Origin: Clostridia bacterium
Lineage (GTDB): Bacteria > Bacillota > Clostridia > RUG12999
DNA: 64,000 nucleotides
Assembly: GCA_017467445.1 (NCBI GenBank)
Contig: JAFTSG010000016.1
Location: 34,286 to 98,285, forward strand
Reading direction: 5' to 3'
Under the pieces are notes generated by a model, which saw only the letters and a list, made by a program, of their open reading frames with translations, was not told where the DNA came from and did not search any database. Both the position numbers and the translations under genes were made by a program. Below, piece by piece: positions 51,009-60,900 of this stretch (positions are counted from its first letter, which is position 1; every line of letters begins with the position of its first letter).

Positions 51009-51560
51009 ATGAAAAATTTTGTATCAAAAAGACAGCTTATGGACAGCGCCGCTGTTTCAAGAGCAATTACACGTATGGCATTTGAAATTATAGAAAAAAA
51101 CAAGGGTACGGAGGGTCTGTATCTTGTTGGTGTTCAGCGCCGCGGCGTTATCCTGGCAAAACGAATTGCCGAGAAAATCCGCGAAATTGAAGGCGTGGAA
51201 ATTGAAATGGGTGTGCTTGACATTACGTTCTACCGCGATGACCTCAGTATGCTTTCCGAACATCCGACACTTTCCGATACAAACATCAGTTTTCCTGTAA
51301 CAGACAGCAAAATCGTGCTTATTGATGACGTGCTTTATACAGGAAGAACAGTACGTGCGGCAATTGACGCTATTATGGAGCTTGGCCGCCCGAAAAACAT
51401 TCAGCTTGCAATTCTGATTGACAGAGGACACAGGGAACTGCCTATCCGCGCAGATTATGTGGGTAAAAATATTCCTACCTCTGCTGATGAGATTATTTCC
51501 GTAAATCTTACCGAAATGGACGGTAAGGACAATATTGAAATAGGAGTGATTGAGAAATGA
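51009..51560 (+). CDS. pyrR: PyrR: pyr operon regulator / uracil phosphoribosyltransferase
   Basis: 183-residue PRT-fold RNA-binding attenuator protein. PRPP loop VLIDDVLYTGRTVRAAIDAI near residues 97-116; GVQRRGVILAKRI near 38 and DRGHRELPIRADYVGKNIPT near 136 are PyrR-specific. It binds the leader RNA in response to UMP/UTP. Start is 8 nt after GGGAGG; the ATG overlaps neither leader hairpin. The end overlaps pyrB by 4 bp. Confidence 0.97.
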   Translation: MKNFVSKRQLMDSAAVSRAITRMAFEIIEKNKGTEGLYLVGVQRRGVILAKRIAEKIREIEGVEIEMGVLDITFYRDDLSMLSEHPTLSDTNISFPVTDSKIVLIDDVLYTGRTVRAAIDAIMELGRPKNIQLAILIDRGHRELPIRADYVGKNIPTSADEIISVNLTEMDGKDNIEIGVIEK

Positions 51561-52486
51561 ACTGGACAAGAAAAGACCTGCTTGGACTTAAAGACGTAAG
51601 TGCCGAGGAGATACAGTATATTCTTGACAACGCCGCAACAATGAAACACATCTTGTCGCAGAACGTAAAAAAAGTTCCGCACCTTCGTGGCAAATCTGTT
51701 ATTACACTTTTCTACGAAAACAGTACAAGAACAAGAATGTCGTTTGAGCTTGCGGGTAAATATTTAAGTGCTGATACCGCAAATATTACCGCATCAGGCT
51801 CAAGTGTTGCCAAAGGTGAAAACCTGCTTGACACAGGAAGAACACTTGATGTTATGGGATGCGACGTTATTGTAATGCGCCACAACTGTTCAGGCGCACC
51901 GCATCTTTTATCAAAACACGTAAACGCATCTGTAATAAACGCCGGCGACGGCATGAACGAACATCCTACACAGGCTCTTCTTGATATGTTCACAATGGTA
52001 GAGAAAAAAGGCAGTCTTAAAGGACTTAAGGTTGCAATCCTCGGTGACGTGTATCATTCAAGGGTTGCAAGAAGTAATTTCTACGGTCTTAATACAATGG
52101 GTGCAGAGGTTTATGTTGCCTCCCCTGCTACACTTCTTCCTAAAAATGTGGACATGCTTGGTGCAAAGGTTTGCAAAACGGTTGAAGAAGCAATTGAAGG
52201 TGCAGACGTTGTTATGAACCTGCGTATGCAGCTTGAACGCCAAAAAAGCGGACTTTTCCCGAGCGCAAGCGAATATGCAAAATACTATGGTCTTAACGAA
52301 GACAAGCTTAAGCTTGCTAAACCCGACGCTCTTATTATGCATCCGGGTCCGGTTAACCGCGGAGTTGAAATAACAAGCGGCATTGCCGACCACGAACGAA
52401 GCGTTATTGACGAGCAGGTAACAAACGGTGTTGCAATCCGTATGGCTCTGCTGTACATTTTTGCAAACAGGAGGAACGAAGAATGA
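51557..52486 (+). CDS. pyrB: aspartate carbamoyltransferase, catalytic chain
   Basis: 309-residue enzyme of the second step of UMP synthesis. Carbamoyl-phosphate loop [13 protein letters not shown] near 53-65, [17 protein letters not shown] near 76, [11 protein letters not shown] near 135, HPGPVNRG near 260. No pyrI regulatory chain follows, as usual in Firmicutes. ATGA overlaps on both sides. Confidence 0.97.
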   Translation: MNWTRKDLLGLKDVSAEEIQYILDNAATMKHILSQNVKKVPHLRGKSVITLFYENSTRTRMSFELAGKYLSADTANITASGSSVAKGENLLDTGRTLDVMGCDVIVMRHNCSGAPHLLSKHVNASVINAGDGMNEHPTQALLDMFTMVEKKGSLKGLKVAILGDVYHSRVARSNFYGLNTMGAEVYVASPATLLPKNVDMLGAKVCKTVEEAIEGADVVMNLRMQLERQKSGLFPSASEYAKYYGLNEDKLKLAKPDALIMHPGPVNRGVEITSGIADHERSVIDEQVTNGVAIRMALLYIFANRRNEE

Positions 52487-53751
52487 AAAAAATTATTAAA
52501 AACGGTCTTGTGATTGACCCTGCAAATAAAATAAACGAAATTCGCGACATTTATATTGACGGCGGCAAAATTGTTTCTGCATTTGACGAAAAGGATGCCG
52601 AAATTATCGACGCAAAAGGATTAATCGTTGCCCCGGGCCTTGTTGATATGCACGTTCATTTAAGAGAGCCGGGATTTGAATATAAAGAAACTATTGCAAC
52701 AGGAACAGCGGCTGCCGCAAAAGGCGGATTTACATCTGTAGCTTGTATGCCGAATACAAAACCCGTAACCGACAATGCTGCTGTTGTAACATTCATCAAA
52801 GATAAAGCTGAAAAAGAAGGGGCAGTTAACGTGTACCCTATCGGTGCAATAACAAAAGGTCAGAAAGGTGAAGAGCTTGCCGAAATAGGTGAGCTTAAAG
52901 CCGCAGGTGCGGTTGCCATTTCCGACGACGGACGTCCCGTTGAAAGTGCCGGAATGATGAGAAAAGCTCTTATCTATTCATCCGGTTTTGATATGCCGGT
53001 AATTTCGCATTGCGAAGTAATGTCACTTGTTGACGGCGGTGTAATGAACGAAGGATATTATTCCACATATCTCGGACTTCGCGGTATTCCCGATGCAGCG
53101 GAAGAGGTTATGGTATCCCGTGATGTAATTCTTTCCGAAGAAACAGGTGTGCCGGTGCACATTGCGCATATAAGCACAAAAGGCTCTGCGGAAATTATCC
53201 GTCAGGCAAAGGCGCGCGGCGTTAAAGTAACCTGCGAAACCTGTCCGCATTATTTCTCTCTTACAGATGCGGCAGTTGTAGGATATGATACAAACGCAAA
53301 AATGAATCCTCCTCTTCGTACAGATGAAGATGTTGAGGCTATTAAAGCGGCTATAAAAGACGGTACTGTAGATGCAATCGCAACCGACCACGCACCGCAT
53401 CATATAGACGAAAAGCAAGTTGAATTTGATTATGCAGCAAACGGAATTGTAGGTCTTGAAACTGCACTTTCACTCGGTATAACTGCCCTCGTAAACGAAG
53501 GCGTAATTACAATGCAGGAGCTTATTGAAAAGCTTTCCGTAAACCCTGCAAAAATCCTTAATATCCCTGCAGGCACACTGACAGAAGGCGCACCGGCTGA
53601 CGTGGTTATCTTTGATGCCGATGCAAAAAGAACCGTTAACGTAGCAGACTTTGCATCAAAATCCAAAAACTCACCGTACGACGGATATGAAGTTTCAGGT
53701 GATGTAATTTATACAATCGTTGGCGGCGAAATCGCCTACAAAAAAGCGTAA
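52483..53751 (+). CDS. pyrC: dihydroorotase (class I)
   Basis: 422-residue zinc amidohydrolase closing carbamoyl-aspartate to dihydroorotate. Zinc ligands: [15 protein letters not shown] near residues 57-71, HCE near 177, HIAHIS near 229, Asp in TDHAPHH near 303. Long class I form, as in Bacillus. Overlaps pyrB by 4 bp. Confidence 0.97.
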   Translation: MKKIIKNGLVIDPANKINEIRDIYIDGGKIVSAFDEKDAEIIDAKGLIVAPGLVDMHVHLREPGFEYKETIATGTAAAAKGGFTSVACMPNTKPVTDNAAVVTFIKDKAEKEGAVNVYPIGAITKGQKGEELAEIGELKAAGAVAISDDGRPVESAGMMRKALIYSSGFDMPVISHCEVMSLVDGGVMNEGYYSTYLGLRGIPDAAEEVMVSRDVILSEETGVPVHIAHISTKGSAEIIRQAKARGVKVTCETCPHYFSLTDAAVVGYDTNAKMNPPLRTDEDVEAIKAAIKDGTVDAIATDHAPHHIDEKQVEFDYAANGIVGLETALSLGITALVNEGVITMQELIEKLSVNPAKILNIPAGTLTEGAPADVVIFDADAKRTVNVADFASKSKNSPYDGYEVSGDVIYTIVGGEIAYKKA

Positions 53752-53764
53752 GGAGGACTTATAA

Positions 53765-54673
53765 ATGGATAAGCTTATTGAAAAGATTATAGAAAAAAAT
53801 AACCCGACCGTTGCAGGTCTTGACCCGAAACTTGAATATGTTCCGTCATATATTATTGACAAAGCATTTGAAGAGCACGGCAAAAACCTTAAAGGTGCAG
53901 CAGCGGCTATCCTTGAGTTCAACAAAGGTCTTATCGACAGTTTCGCAGATATCGTGCCTGCAGTAAAACCGCAGTCCGCATACTACGAAATGTACGGCAG
54001 TGCGGGTGTTATGGCACTTGAAGAAACAATAAAGTACGCAAAATCAAAAGGACTTTACGTTATTCTTGACGTAAAACGTAACGATATAGGAACAACCGCA
54101 TCGGCATATTCCTGTGCATATCTTGGACAAACAGATATATGCGGCGAAAAAGTCCGTCCGTTTGAACCCGATTCCGTAACAGTTAACGGATATCTCGGAA
54201 CTGATGGTATTGCACCGTTTGTAAAAGACTGCACCGAATTTGACAGAGACATTTTTGTGCTTGTAAAAACATCAAACCCCTCCTCAGGCGAGCTTCAGGA
54301 TTTGATGCTCTCCGATGGCACAGTTTATGAAAAAATGGCAAACCTTGTAAACGGATGGGGCGAAGGCACAATCGGTAAGTACGGCTATAGCCGTGTCGGC
54401 TGCGTTGTTGGTGCTACATATCCCGAACAGGCACAGATTCTCCGTAAAGTAATGCCAAGCGTTTTCTTCCTTGTTCCCGGCTACGGTGCACAGGGCGGCG
54501 GCGGAAAAGATGCTTCATACTCATTCAATAAAGACGGACTTGGCGCAATAGTAAACTCATCAAGAGGAATTATGTGCGCATATAAAAAAGGCGACTTTGA
54601 CGAAAAAGACTTTGCGGCAGCGGCACGTCAGGAATGTATTGCAATGCGCGAAGAGCTTAACAAATGGAGGTAA
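53765..54673 (+). CDS. pyrF: orotidine 5'-phosphate decarboxylase (long, type 2)
   Basis: 302-residue enzyme of the last UMP step. TIM-barrel with catalytic DVKRNDIGTTA near residues 101-111 (Asp/Lys/Asp array) and VPGYGAQGGGGKD near 238. The length of about 300 and the DVKRNDI spacing are of the longer family found in many clostridia, not the 230-residue Bacillus form. AAGGAGG lies before the ATG. Confidence 0.96.
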   Translation: MDKLIEKIIEKNNPTVAGLDPKLEYVPSYIIDKAFEEHGKNLKGAAAAILEFNKGLIDSFADIVPAVKPQSAYYEMYGSAGVMALEETIKYAKSKGLYVILDVKRNDIGTTASAYSCAYLGQTDICGEKVRPFEPDSVTVNGYLGTDGIAPFVKDCTEFDRDIFVLVKTSNPSSGELQDLMLSDGTVYEKMANLVNGWGEGTIGKYGYSRVGCVVGATYPEQAQILRKVMPSVFFLVPGYGAQGGGGKDASYSFNKDGLGAIVNSSRGIMCAYKKGDFDEKDFAAAARQECIAMREELNKWR

Positions 54674-54676
54674 CCC

Positions 54677-55435
54677 ATGAGTCTTGAAGTTATTGGAAGC
54701 GTAATTAAAATCGCCGAAATTGCTCCGAATATTTATGATATGCTTATCAAAACCGATATGGCGTATAAATGCAAACCCGGTCAGTTTGCAAATATTCTTT
54801 GCGAGGGCGGAAACGCACTCCTTCGAAGACCGATAAGCATATGTAATGCGGGTAATAATATGGTCAAAATTATATTTGAAAAAAAGGGTGAAGGCACGAA
54901 GCTACTCTCCGAATATAAAGAAGGACAGAACATAAATATGCTTATTCCGCTCGGTCACGGATTTGACCTTGGTGATTATAAAAATCCCGTTATCGTAGGC
55001 GGCGGAATTGGTGTTCCTCCCCTCCTCTATTTAGCGGAAAGTGTGAATAATCCAAGTATTTTCCTTGGATTTCGCAGTAAATCAAACATCATCTTAAAAG
55101 ATGAGTTTGAAAAATGCGGCAAAACAGTTATTTCAACTGACGACGGCTCTTTCGGGCACGGAGGACTTATTACAGTTCCGTTAAAAACGCATCTTGAAAA
55201 TAATAAATGCGACGTTATTATGGCGTGCGGACCTACACCGATGCTTAAAGGAATTGCGGCTCTTGCAAAAGAATTTGGTATTCCGTGTCAGGTTTCAATG
55301 GAACAGCGAATGGCGTGCGGAATAGGTGCATGCCTTGTATGCGCATGCAAAACCAAAAATAAGGATGGAGAAAACTTTTCCCACGTTTGTAAAGACGGTC
55401 CCGTATTTGATGCTGCGGAGGTGTTTTTTGAATGA
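54677..55435 (+). CDS. pyrK: dihydroorotate dehydrogenase electron-transfer subunit
   Basis: 252-residue iron-sulfur flavoprotein partner of PyrD type 1B. FAD part (LLRRPISICNAG near 50), NAD part (VGGGIGVPPLLYLA near 107), and the 2Fe-2S cluster Cys set in CGIGACLVCACK near 214-225 plus a later Cys in HVCKDG. Passes electrons from dihydroorotate to NAD. Overlaps pyrD by 4 bp. Confidence 0.96.
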   Translation: MSLEVIGSVIKIAEIAPNIYDMLIKTDMAYKCKPGQFANILCEGGNALLRRPISICNAGNNMVKIIFEKKGEGTKLLSEYKEGQNINMLIPLGHGFDLGDYKNPVIVGGGIGVPPLLYLAESVNNPSIFLGFRSKSNIILKDEFEKCGKTVISTDDGSFGHGGLITVPLKTHLENNKCDVIMACGPTPMLKGIAALAKEFGIPCQVSMEQRMACGIGACLVCACKTKNKDGENFSHVCKDGPVFDAAEVFFE

Positions 55436-56343
55436 AAACTGAAGTAAATATTTGCGGTATAAAGTTTAAAAATCCCGTAGTAACCGCTTCCGGCACATAC
55501 GGATTCGGAGACGAATACGGTCAGTTTTATGACATATCCCGTCTCGGCGCGGTTTGCGTAAAGGGTCTTACCCTTGCAAAACGTGACGGTAACATACCTC
55601 CCCGAATTGCAGAAACTCCATCGGGAATTTTAAACAGCGTAGGACTGCAGAATCCCGGTGTTGATGCATTTATTTCCGATTATCTCCCCCGCCTTATCGA
55701 CAAGGGTGCAACAGTAATTGCAAATATTTCGGGAAACAGCATTGAGGATTACTGTGAAATGGCAAAACGTCTTGCCGGCACAAAAACTCATATGCTTGAA
55801 ATGAACATTTCCTGTCCTAACGTAAAACAGGGCGGAATGGCGTTCGGCACAAATCCCGATACGGTATATGAAATTACAAAAGAGGTTAAAAAATATGCCG
55901 CTCAGCCGCTTATTGTAAAGCTTTCACCGAACGTAACAGATATTACACAAACGGCAAAAGCTGCAGAAGCAGGCGGTGCGGATGCAATATCTCTTATAAA
56001 TACCCTTACAGGTATGAAAATTGATATAAACACAAGAAAACCCATACTTTACAACAATATCGGCGGACTTTCCGGTCCTGCAGTTAAACCCGTTGCCGTA
56101 CGTATGGTATGGCAGTGCCGAAACGCAGTAAGCATACCGATTATCGGTATGGGCGGAATTGCATCGGGCGAGGATGCAATTGAATTTATGCTTGCAGGCG
56201 CAAACGCAGTTGCGGTTGGTACATACAATTTCGTTAACCCCAATGCTTGTATTGACGTTATTAACGGAATTGAAGATTATATGAAAAAACATAATATTGA
56301 CGATATTAACGATATTGTCGGAAAAGTAATTTTAAACGGATAA
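55432..56343 (+). CDS. pyrD: dihydroorotate dehydrogenase, type 1B catalytic subunit
   Basis: 303-residue FMN enzyme, fourth step of UMP synthesis. Catalytic Cys in NISCPNVKQGG near residue 126; substrate and FMN sites ASGTYGFGDEYG near 19, KLSPNVTDI near 163, NTLTGM near 190, GGLSGPAVKP near 213. Needs PyrK. Cytosolic. Confidence 0.97.
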   Translation: MKTEVNICGIKFKNPVVTASGTYGFGDEYGQFYDISRLGAVCVKGLTLAKRDGNIPPRIAETPSGILNSVGLQNPGVDAFISDYLPRLIDKGATVIANISGNSIEDYCEMAKRLAGTKTHMLEMNISCPNVKQGGMAFGTNPDTVYEITKEVKKYAAQPLIVKLSPNVTDITQTAKAAEAGGADAISLINTLTGMKIDINTRKPILYNNIGGLSGPAVKPVAVRMVWQCRNAVSIPIIGMGGIASGEDAIEFMLAGANAVAVGTYNFVNPNACIDVINGIEDYMKKHNIDDINDIVGKVILNG

Positions 56344-56358
56344 AGGAGAGAATTAACA

Positions 56359-56937
56359 ATGGCAAACGAAGAAAGAGTAATAACAGTATTAAAAGAGGCA
56401 CAGGCACTTCTTGAAGGACATTTCCTTCTTACATCAGGCAGACACAGCAACAGATATTTCCAGTGCGCAAAAATATTCAAAAACGCAAAGTACAGCGAAG
56501 AGCTTTGCAAAATGCTTGCTGACAGCTATAAAGATGCAGGTATTGACCTTGTTGTAGGACCGGCTATGGGTGCTGTAATTATGGCATATGAAGTAAGCCG
56601 TCACCTTAATGTTGAAAACATCTTCACAGAAAGAGAAGACGGAGTTATGACACTTCGCCGTAACTTTGAAATTCCGGAAGGCGCTAATGTTCTTATCGTT
56701 GAAGACGTTATCACAACAGGCGGAAGCGTTAAAGAAGTTATTGAAATTGTTAAAAACGCAGGTGCTAACGTTGCAGGCGTTGGATGTATTGTTGACAGAA
56801 CAGGCGGAAAAATTGATTTTGGTACGCAGTTTAAATCCGTTATTTCAATTGAAGTTGAATCCTATGAAGCAGATGAATGTCCGCTTTGCAAACAGGGCCT
56901 TCCGTTTGTAAAACCGGGCAGCAGAAAAATCAAATAA
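56359..56937 (+). CDS. pyrE: orotate phosphoribosyltransferase
   Basis: 192-residue enzyme making OMP. PRPP loop VLIVEDVITTGGSVKEVIE near residues 113-131, LTSGRHSNRYFQCAK near 28. The C-terminal DECPLCKQG (CxxC) is typical of the Thermus/clostridial PyrE subtype. AAGGAG lies before the start. Its stop overlaps the ATG of the ATPase gene (TAATG). Confidence 0.96.
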   Translation: MANEERVITVLKEAQALLEGHFLLTSGRHSNRYFQCAKIFKNAKYSEELCKMLADSYKDAGIDLVVGPAMGAVIMAYEVSRHLNVENIFTEREDGVMTLRRNFEIPEGANVLIVEDVITTGGSVKEVIEIVKNAGANVAGVGCIVDRTGGKIDFGTQFKSVISIEVESYEADECPLCKQGLPFVKPGSRKIK

Positions 56938-59213
56938 TGAACGGACTTTCGTCAAAACAGGTTGAGGAAGCAAAACGCCGTGGCGAAGTTAATATCCAGC
57001 AAAAGGAGTTTTCCAAACCTGTTAAAAAAATCATTTTTGATAATATAATAAACTATTTTAATATCCTTACAGTAACTATTTTTCTTATTATAGTCCTCAC
57101 AGGCAGTTTTGAAAACGCCCTCTTTATCGGCGTGGTGTTTTCAAACGCTTTTATGGGTATTGTGCAGGAAATCCGTGCAAAAAGAACTGTTGATAAGCTT
57201 TCTATCCTGACCGCCGCCAAAGCCACAGTTATCCGCGACGGCGTAAAGCAGACAATTGACACAGAAGAGATTGTAAAGGGTGATTATATCATCTTTTCGC
57301 AGGGTGACCAGATAAGCGTTGATGCCAAGATTATCTCTTCTGATAATCTCGAGGTTAACGAATCTCTTATCACGGGCGAAGCCGATGCCGTATATAAATG
57401 CGGCGGCGCGAGTCTCCTGTCGGGAAGCTTTGTTGTTGCAGGGCAGGCTATTGCCGTTGCAACCGCAGTAGGTATGAAAAGCTATGCAGCATCTCTTACC
57501 GCAAAGGCAAAAAACCACAAACGTGTACATTCTGAAATTGTTTCGGGAATTGACAAAATCCTCAAACTTATGTCAATTCTTATTGTTCCGGTAGGTATAG
57601 CTCTTTTTATATCCCAGCACTTTAAAGATGTTCTTTTAAAAGAAAATATTATAAGCACCGCAGGTGCTATTGTAGGTATGATTCCGAGCGGTCTTGTTCT
57701 TATAACCACGGTTACCATGGCAGTGGGCGTAATCCGCTGTGCTATGCGCCGCGTTATTGTAAACGAGCCGCCTGCAATAGAAACTCTTGCAAGGGTTGAC
57801 ACTCTTTGCCTTGACAAAACCGGTACACTTACAGACGGCAGTTTCAGGGTTGAAAGGACTATTCCTCTATCGGATTTTACTTTTGACGATATCAAAGTTG
57901 CTCTTGCATCTTTTTGCGGTGCATTTGAAAATAAAAATGCATCACTTAAAGCTATCGAACAGGAATTTGGAAGCACACCTACACAAATTACGGATAAATT
58001 GCCCTTTTCATCCGAGCGCAAAATGAGCAGCGTTACAATTGGCGGACAGGGCACATATATCCTCGGCGCACCCGAGGTTGTGCTTAAAAATTCTGATATA
58101 GACCACATTTCTTATGCAAAAGAAGGCTACCGCGTGCTTGCGCTGTCTTTTGAAAATGAAGATACCCGTGTCCCTATGGCACTTATTCTTATTGCAGATA
58201 ATATCCGCGAATCTGCAAAGGAAACTCTCGAATATTTCGCAAGCTACGGTGTTGATATAAAGCTTATTTCGGGTGATAATCCCGCAACCGTGAGCAATAT
58301 TGCAAAGCGCCTTTGTCTTTCCGGATATGATAAATATATTGATATGTCGCAGTTTACCGATGACGACGAGCGAATTTATGATATTGCATGCGAATATACT
58401 GTTTTCGGACGTGTAAGCCCGAACCAGAAAAAGCATATCGTAAAAGCCTTGCAATCGCATGGCCGAACCGTTGCAATGACAGGTGACGGCGTTAACGATG
58501 TGCTTGCACTTCGCGAGGCGGACTGCGGAATAGCCATGGCGGCAGGAAGTGACGCCGCAAAAGGTGTTGCCAAGCTTGTAATGGTGGATTCCGACTTTTC
58601 GGCACTCCCCCACGTAATTGCGGAAGGAAGAACAGTAATAAACAACCTTGAAAACGTGTCAAGTCTTTACCTTGTAAAGACAATGTTTTCGGCATTGCTT
58701 TCATTCTTTTATATATTCTTCCCCGGCAAATACCCGATTGCGCCCGTACACCTTACCTTAATCGGAACTCTTTCGGTTGGTGTGCCGTCGTTTTTTCTGG
58801 CACTTGAAAAAAATACAAAGCTTATAACAAGCGGATTTACAAAGCGGGTACTTAAAAAATCCGTTCCGGGAGCGCTGCTTATTACTGCAAACGTAATAGT
58901 GCTTTCGTTTATGCACCTTTTCTGCAAAATCACCGAAGGGCAGCTTGTGCTTTACAGCGTATGGCTGACAGGGATAGTAAGTATCGCCGTACTTTTCGGT
59001 ATTGCAAGACCATTAAACCTGTTCCGAGGGGCAGTTGCATCTGTTATGGCACTTAGCTTTGCTGCCGGGTTTGTAATATTCCGTTCATTTATGGGAATAA
59101 TAATGCCGACTCCTTCCGATTTAGCGCCGCTATCGGTATTATCGGTAATATATTTTGCGACTATTTTCTATTTTACTAAAGGAAAAATCAAAAAAATTCC
59201 CAAAAAGTATTGA
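56937..59213 (+). CDS. P-type cation ATPase, CtpE-like
   Basis: 758-residue membrane pump. Actuator motif TGEAD (near 131); phosphorylation site DKTGTLTDG (near 283); nucleotide domain with KGASRL-like FSSERKMSSV; hinge TGDGVNDVLALREAD (near 513). About ten helices, with PSGLVLITT in helix 4, the pattern of the HAD-IC class represented by mycobacterial CtpE, a calcium pump. The ATG overlaps the pyrE stop, so it is cotranscribed with the pyr operon, an unusual partner. The longer frame would lie inside pyrE and is rejected. Confidence 0.92.
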   Translation: MNGLSSKQVEEAKRRGEVNIQQKEFSKPVKKIIFDNIINYFNILTVTIFLIIVLTGSFENALFIGVVFSNAFMGIVQEIRAKRTVDKLSILTAAKATVIRDGVKQTIDTEEIVKGDYIIFSQGDQISVDAKIISSDNLEVNESLITGEADAVYKCGGASLLSGSFVVAGQAIAVATAVGMKSYAASLTAKAKNHKRVHSEIVSGIDKILKLMSILIVPVGIALFISQHFKDVLLKENIISTAGAIVGMIPSGLVLITTVTMAVGVIRCAMRRVIVNEPPAIETLARVDTLCLDKTGTLTDGSFRVERTIPLSDFTFDDIKVALASFCGAFENKNASLKAIEQEFGSTPTQITDKLPFSSERKMSSVTIGGQGTYILGAPEVVLKNSDIDHISYAKEGYRVLALSFENEDTRVPMALILIADNIRESAKETLEYFASYGVDIKLISGDNPATVSNIAKRLCLSGYDKYIDMSQFTDDDERIYDIACEYTVFGRVSPNQKKHIVKALQSHGRTVAMTGDGVNDVLALREADCGIAMAAGSDAAKGVAKLVMVDSDFSALPHVIAEGRTVINNLENVSSLYLVKTMFSALLSFFYIFFPGKYPIAPVHLTLIGTLSVGVPSFFLALEKNTKLITSGFTKRVLKKSVPGALLITANVIVLSFMHLFCKITEGQLVLYSVWLTGIVSIAVLFGIARPLNLFRGAVASVMALSFAAGFVIFRSFMGIIMPTPSDLAPLSVLSVIYFATIFYFTKGKIKKIPKKY

Positions 59214-59238
59214 CAAACCGAAAAAAACTTGGTATAAT
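59210..59238 (+). promoter_or_regulatory. promoter of tRNA-Leu/tRNA-Gln
   Basis: TTGACA, 17-bp spacer, TATAAT; the -35 overlaps the stop codon of the ATPase gene. Confidence 0.88.
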
Positions 59239-59271
59239 GTTATTCGTTGACTTGGTCAACATAATTGTTGT

Positions 59272-59354
59272 GCGAGAGTGGCGGAATTGGCAGACGCGCA
59301 CGTTTGAGGGGCGTGTGGGCAACCGTACGGGTTCAAGTCCCGTCTCCCGCACCA
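59272..59354 (+). tRNA. tRNA-Leu (anticodon GAG)
   Basis: Anticodon loop TTGAGGG reads GAG; long variable arm; CCA encoded. Acceptor GCGAGAG faces CTCCCGC, leaving one A-C mismatch at the fourth pair. Confidence 0.93.
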
Positions 59355-59361
59355 TTTTTAT

Positions 59362-59435
59362 TGCCGGATTGTGTAAAGGTAGCACAGCAGACTCTGACTC
59401 TGTTTGTCTGGGTTCGAATCCTAGTCCGGCAGCCA
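59362..59435 (+). tRNA. tRNA-Gln (anticodon CTG)
   Basis: Acceptor TGCCGGA/TCCGGCA, discriminator G, CCA encoded; loop CTCTGAC reads CTG. Confidence 0.93.
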
Positions 59436-59441
59436 AAATTC

Positions 59442-59481
59442 GCGTTCAAAATAGATGTACTCTGTTTTGGACGCATTTTTA
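59442..59481 (+). terminator. terminator after tRNA-Gln
   Basis: Stem GCGTTCAAAA/TTTTGGACGC (one G-U) and a T-rich tail. Confidence 0.7.
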
Positions 59482-59558
59482 TTCGGATTTTAAACATCTT
59501 TGGGGAACTCCATTTGAAAAGTGGTTAGACAGGTGTTTTAAAAAGGAGACGTTAACTT

Positions 59559-60857
59559 ATGCAACATTTGTTAAGTTCAAAACGAAACCAGACCAGAGGA
59601 GCCTGGTTACTAATTTTGTTAGGGTGGCTCGTGTATACTACATCTTATCTTGGAAAAGTTAATTATTCGGCAAACATTACACAGATTATCGATTTTTATG
59701 GTGTAACTAAAGCACAGGCCGGTACTGTTCCTACCTTTTTCTTTTTTGCATATGGAATTGGACAGGTATTTAATGGAGTATTTTGCAAAAAATATAATAT
59801 TAAATGGATTATTTTTTGCAGTTTAATTATCTCTGCAACCATAAACCTTATAATAGCAGTCAGCTCGGATTTTTCTATTATAAAATGGCTATGGTTAGTG
59901 AATGGGTTTGTTTTATCTATACTTTGGCCAACGATTGTTAGATTGCTTTCGGAGGCATTGCCCCAAAAAGTTTTAGGAAGTTCAAGTGTAGTTATGGGTA
60001 CAACTGTGGCAGCCGGAACATTGATTATCTATGGATTAAGCTCAATATATGCTGCTTTTGATAAATTTAAACTTTCTTTTTATACTGCTGCCATTGCTGT
60101 AATTGTTGTAGCTATCATATGGATATTTTCGTATAATAAAGCAGTAACAATTGCAAAAGGCGAAAGAGAACAGGAAGAAGCCGCAGAGCAAACTAAAACC
60201 GACGTTCCCGAAAAAGAACAACAGAAAAAGAGCGAAAGAAAAATCTTTTTTACATCTATATTTGTACTGTGTTTTTGCGCAATTGGCGTTAATTTAATAA
60301 AAGATGGGTTAACAACATGGGTACCATCTATTCTTAAAGAAGAGTTTTCCATGAGCGACTCTCTTTCTATTTTGTTAACTCTGTTTTTACCTATTTTGGC
60401 AGTGTTTGGTAATGGATACGCATTAAAGCTACATACGAAAATTCCTGATTATGTAAATCATTGTACAGTGGTTTTTGCTATTATTGCTGTTTTTATTGGT
60501 GTTATTATTGGAAGTTTAGCGCTTGAATTAGTAGCCTTCATGCTTATCGGATTAATAATCGTAAACTTTTTGGCATCAAGCTTAAACAGTCTTATTACAA
60601 GCATCTTTCCTTTGTTTATGAGAGGAAAAATTAATTCAGGTCTGATTGCCGGAGTTTTAAATGGATTTTGTTATTTAGGAAGTACAATCAGCTCTTACGG
60701 ACTTGGAGTAATAGCAGATAATTTTGGGTGGACATCTGTTTTTTGGACACTGATTGGATTTTGCATTGCAACATTTATTGCTTGGGGTGGATATGTTCAG
60801 TTAAAGCATTTTTTCAAAGAAAAATCTATGCCTGATTTTGTTGACGGAACAAAATAA
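59559..60857 (+). CDS. MFS transporter, OPA-like, probably acquired
   Basis: 432-residue major facilitator with 12 helices. N-terminal YTTSYLGKVNYSANITQII and GIGQVFNGVF resemble the GlpT/UhpT (organophosphate:phosphate antiporter) branch. A charged central loop (about residues 200-228, EREQEEAAEQTKTDVPEKEQ, Glu/Lys-rich) joins the two halves. Codon choice is more AT-rich than in neighbouring genes (many ATT, TTA, AAA), pointing to transfer next to the tRNA pair. AAGGAG lies 10 nt before the ATG. Substrate unknown, possibly a phosphorylated sugar or glycerol derivative. Confidence 0.88.
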   Translation: MQHLLSSKRNQTRGAWLLILLGWLVYTTSYLGKVNYSANITQIIDFYGVTKAQAGTVPTFFFFAYGIGQVFNGVFCKKYNIKWIIFCSLIISATINLIIAVSSDFSIIKWLWLVNGFVLSILWPTIVRLLSEALPQKVLGSSSVVMGTTVAAGTLIIYGLSSIYAAFDKFKLSFYTAAIAVIVVAIIWIFSYNKAVTIAKGEREQEEAAEQTKTDVPEKEQQKKSERKIFFTSIFVLCFCAIGVNLIKDGLTTWVPSILKEEFSMSDSLSILLTLFLPILAVFGNGYALKLHTKIPDYVNHCTVVFAIIAVFIGVIIGSLALELVAFMLIGLIIVNFLASSLNSLITSIFPLFMRGKINSGLIAGVLNGFCYLGSTISSYGLGVIADNFGWTSVFWTLIGFCIATFIAWGGYVQLKHFFKEKSMPDFVDGTK

Positions 60858-60900
60858 TTAAAGTTTTTACATTTGCTATACTCACTTCAGGGGTGTTTAT

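Noticed and set aside
50873..51085. 70-codon open frame in the pyr leader
   Set aside because: It runs through the attenuator terminator into pyrR in another frame; no ribosome site; the regulatory RNA explains the sequence.
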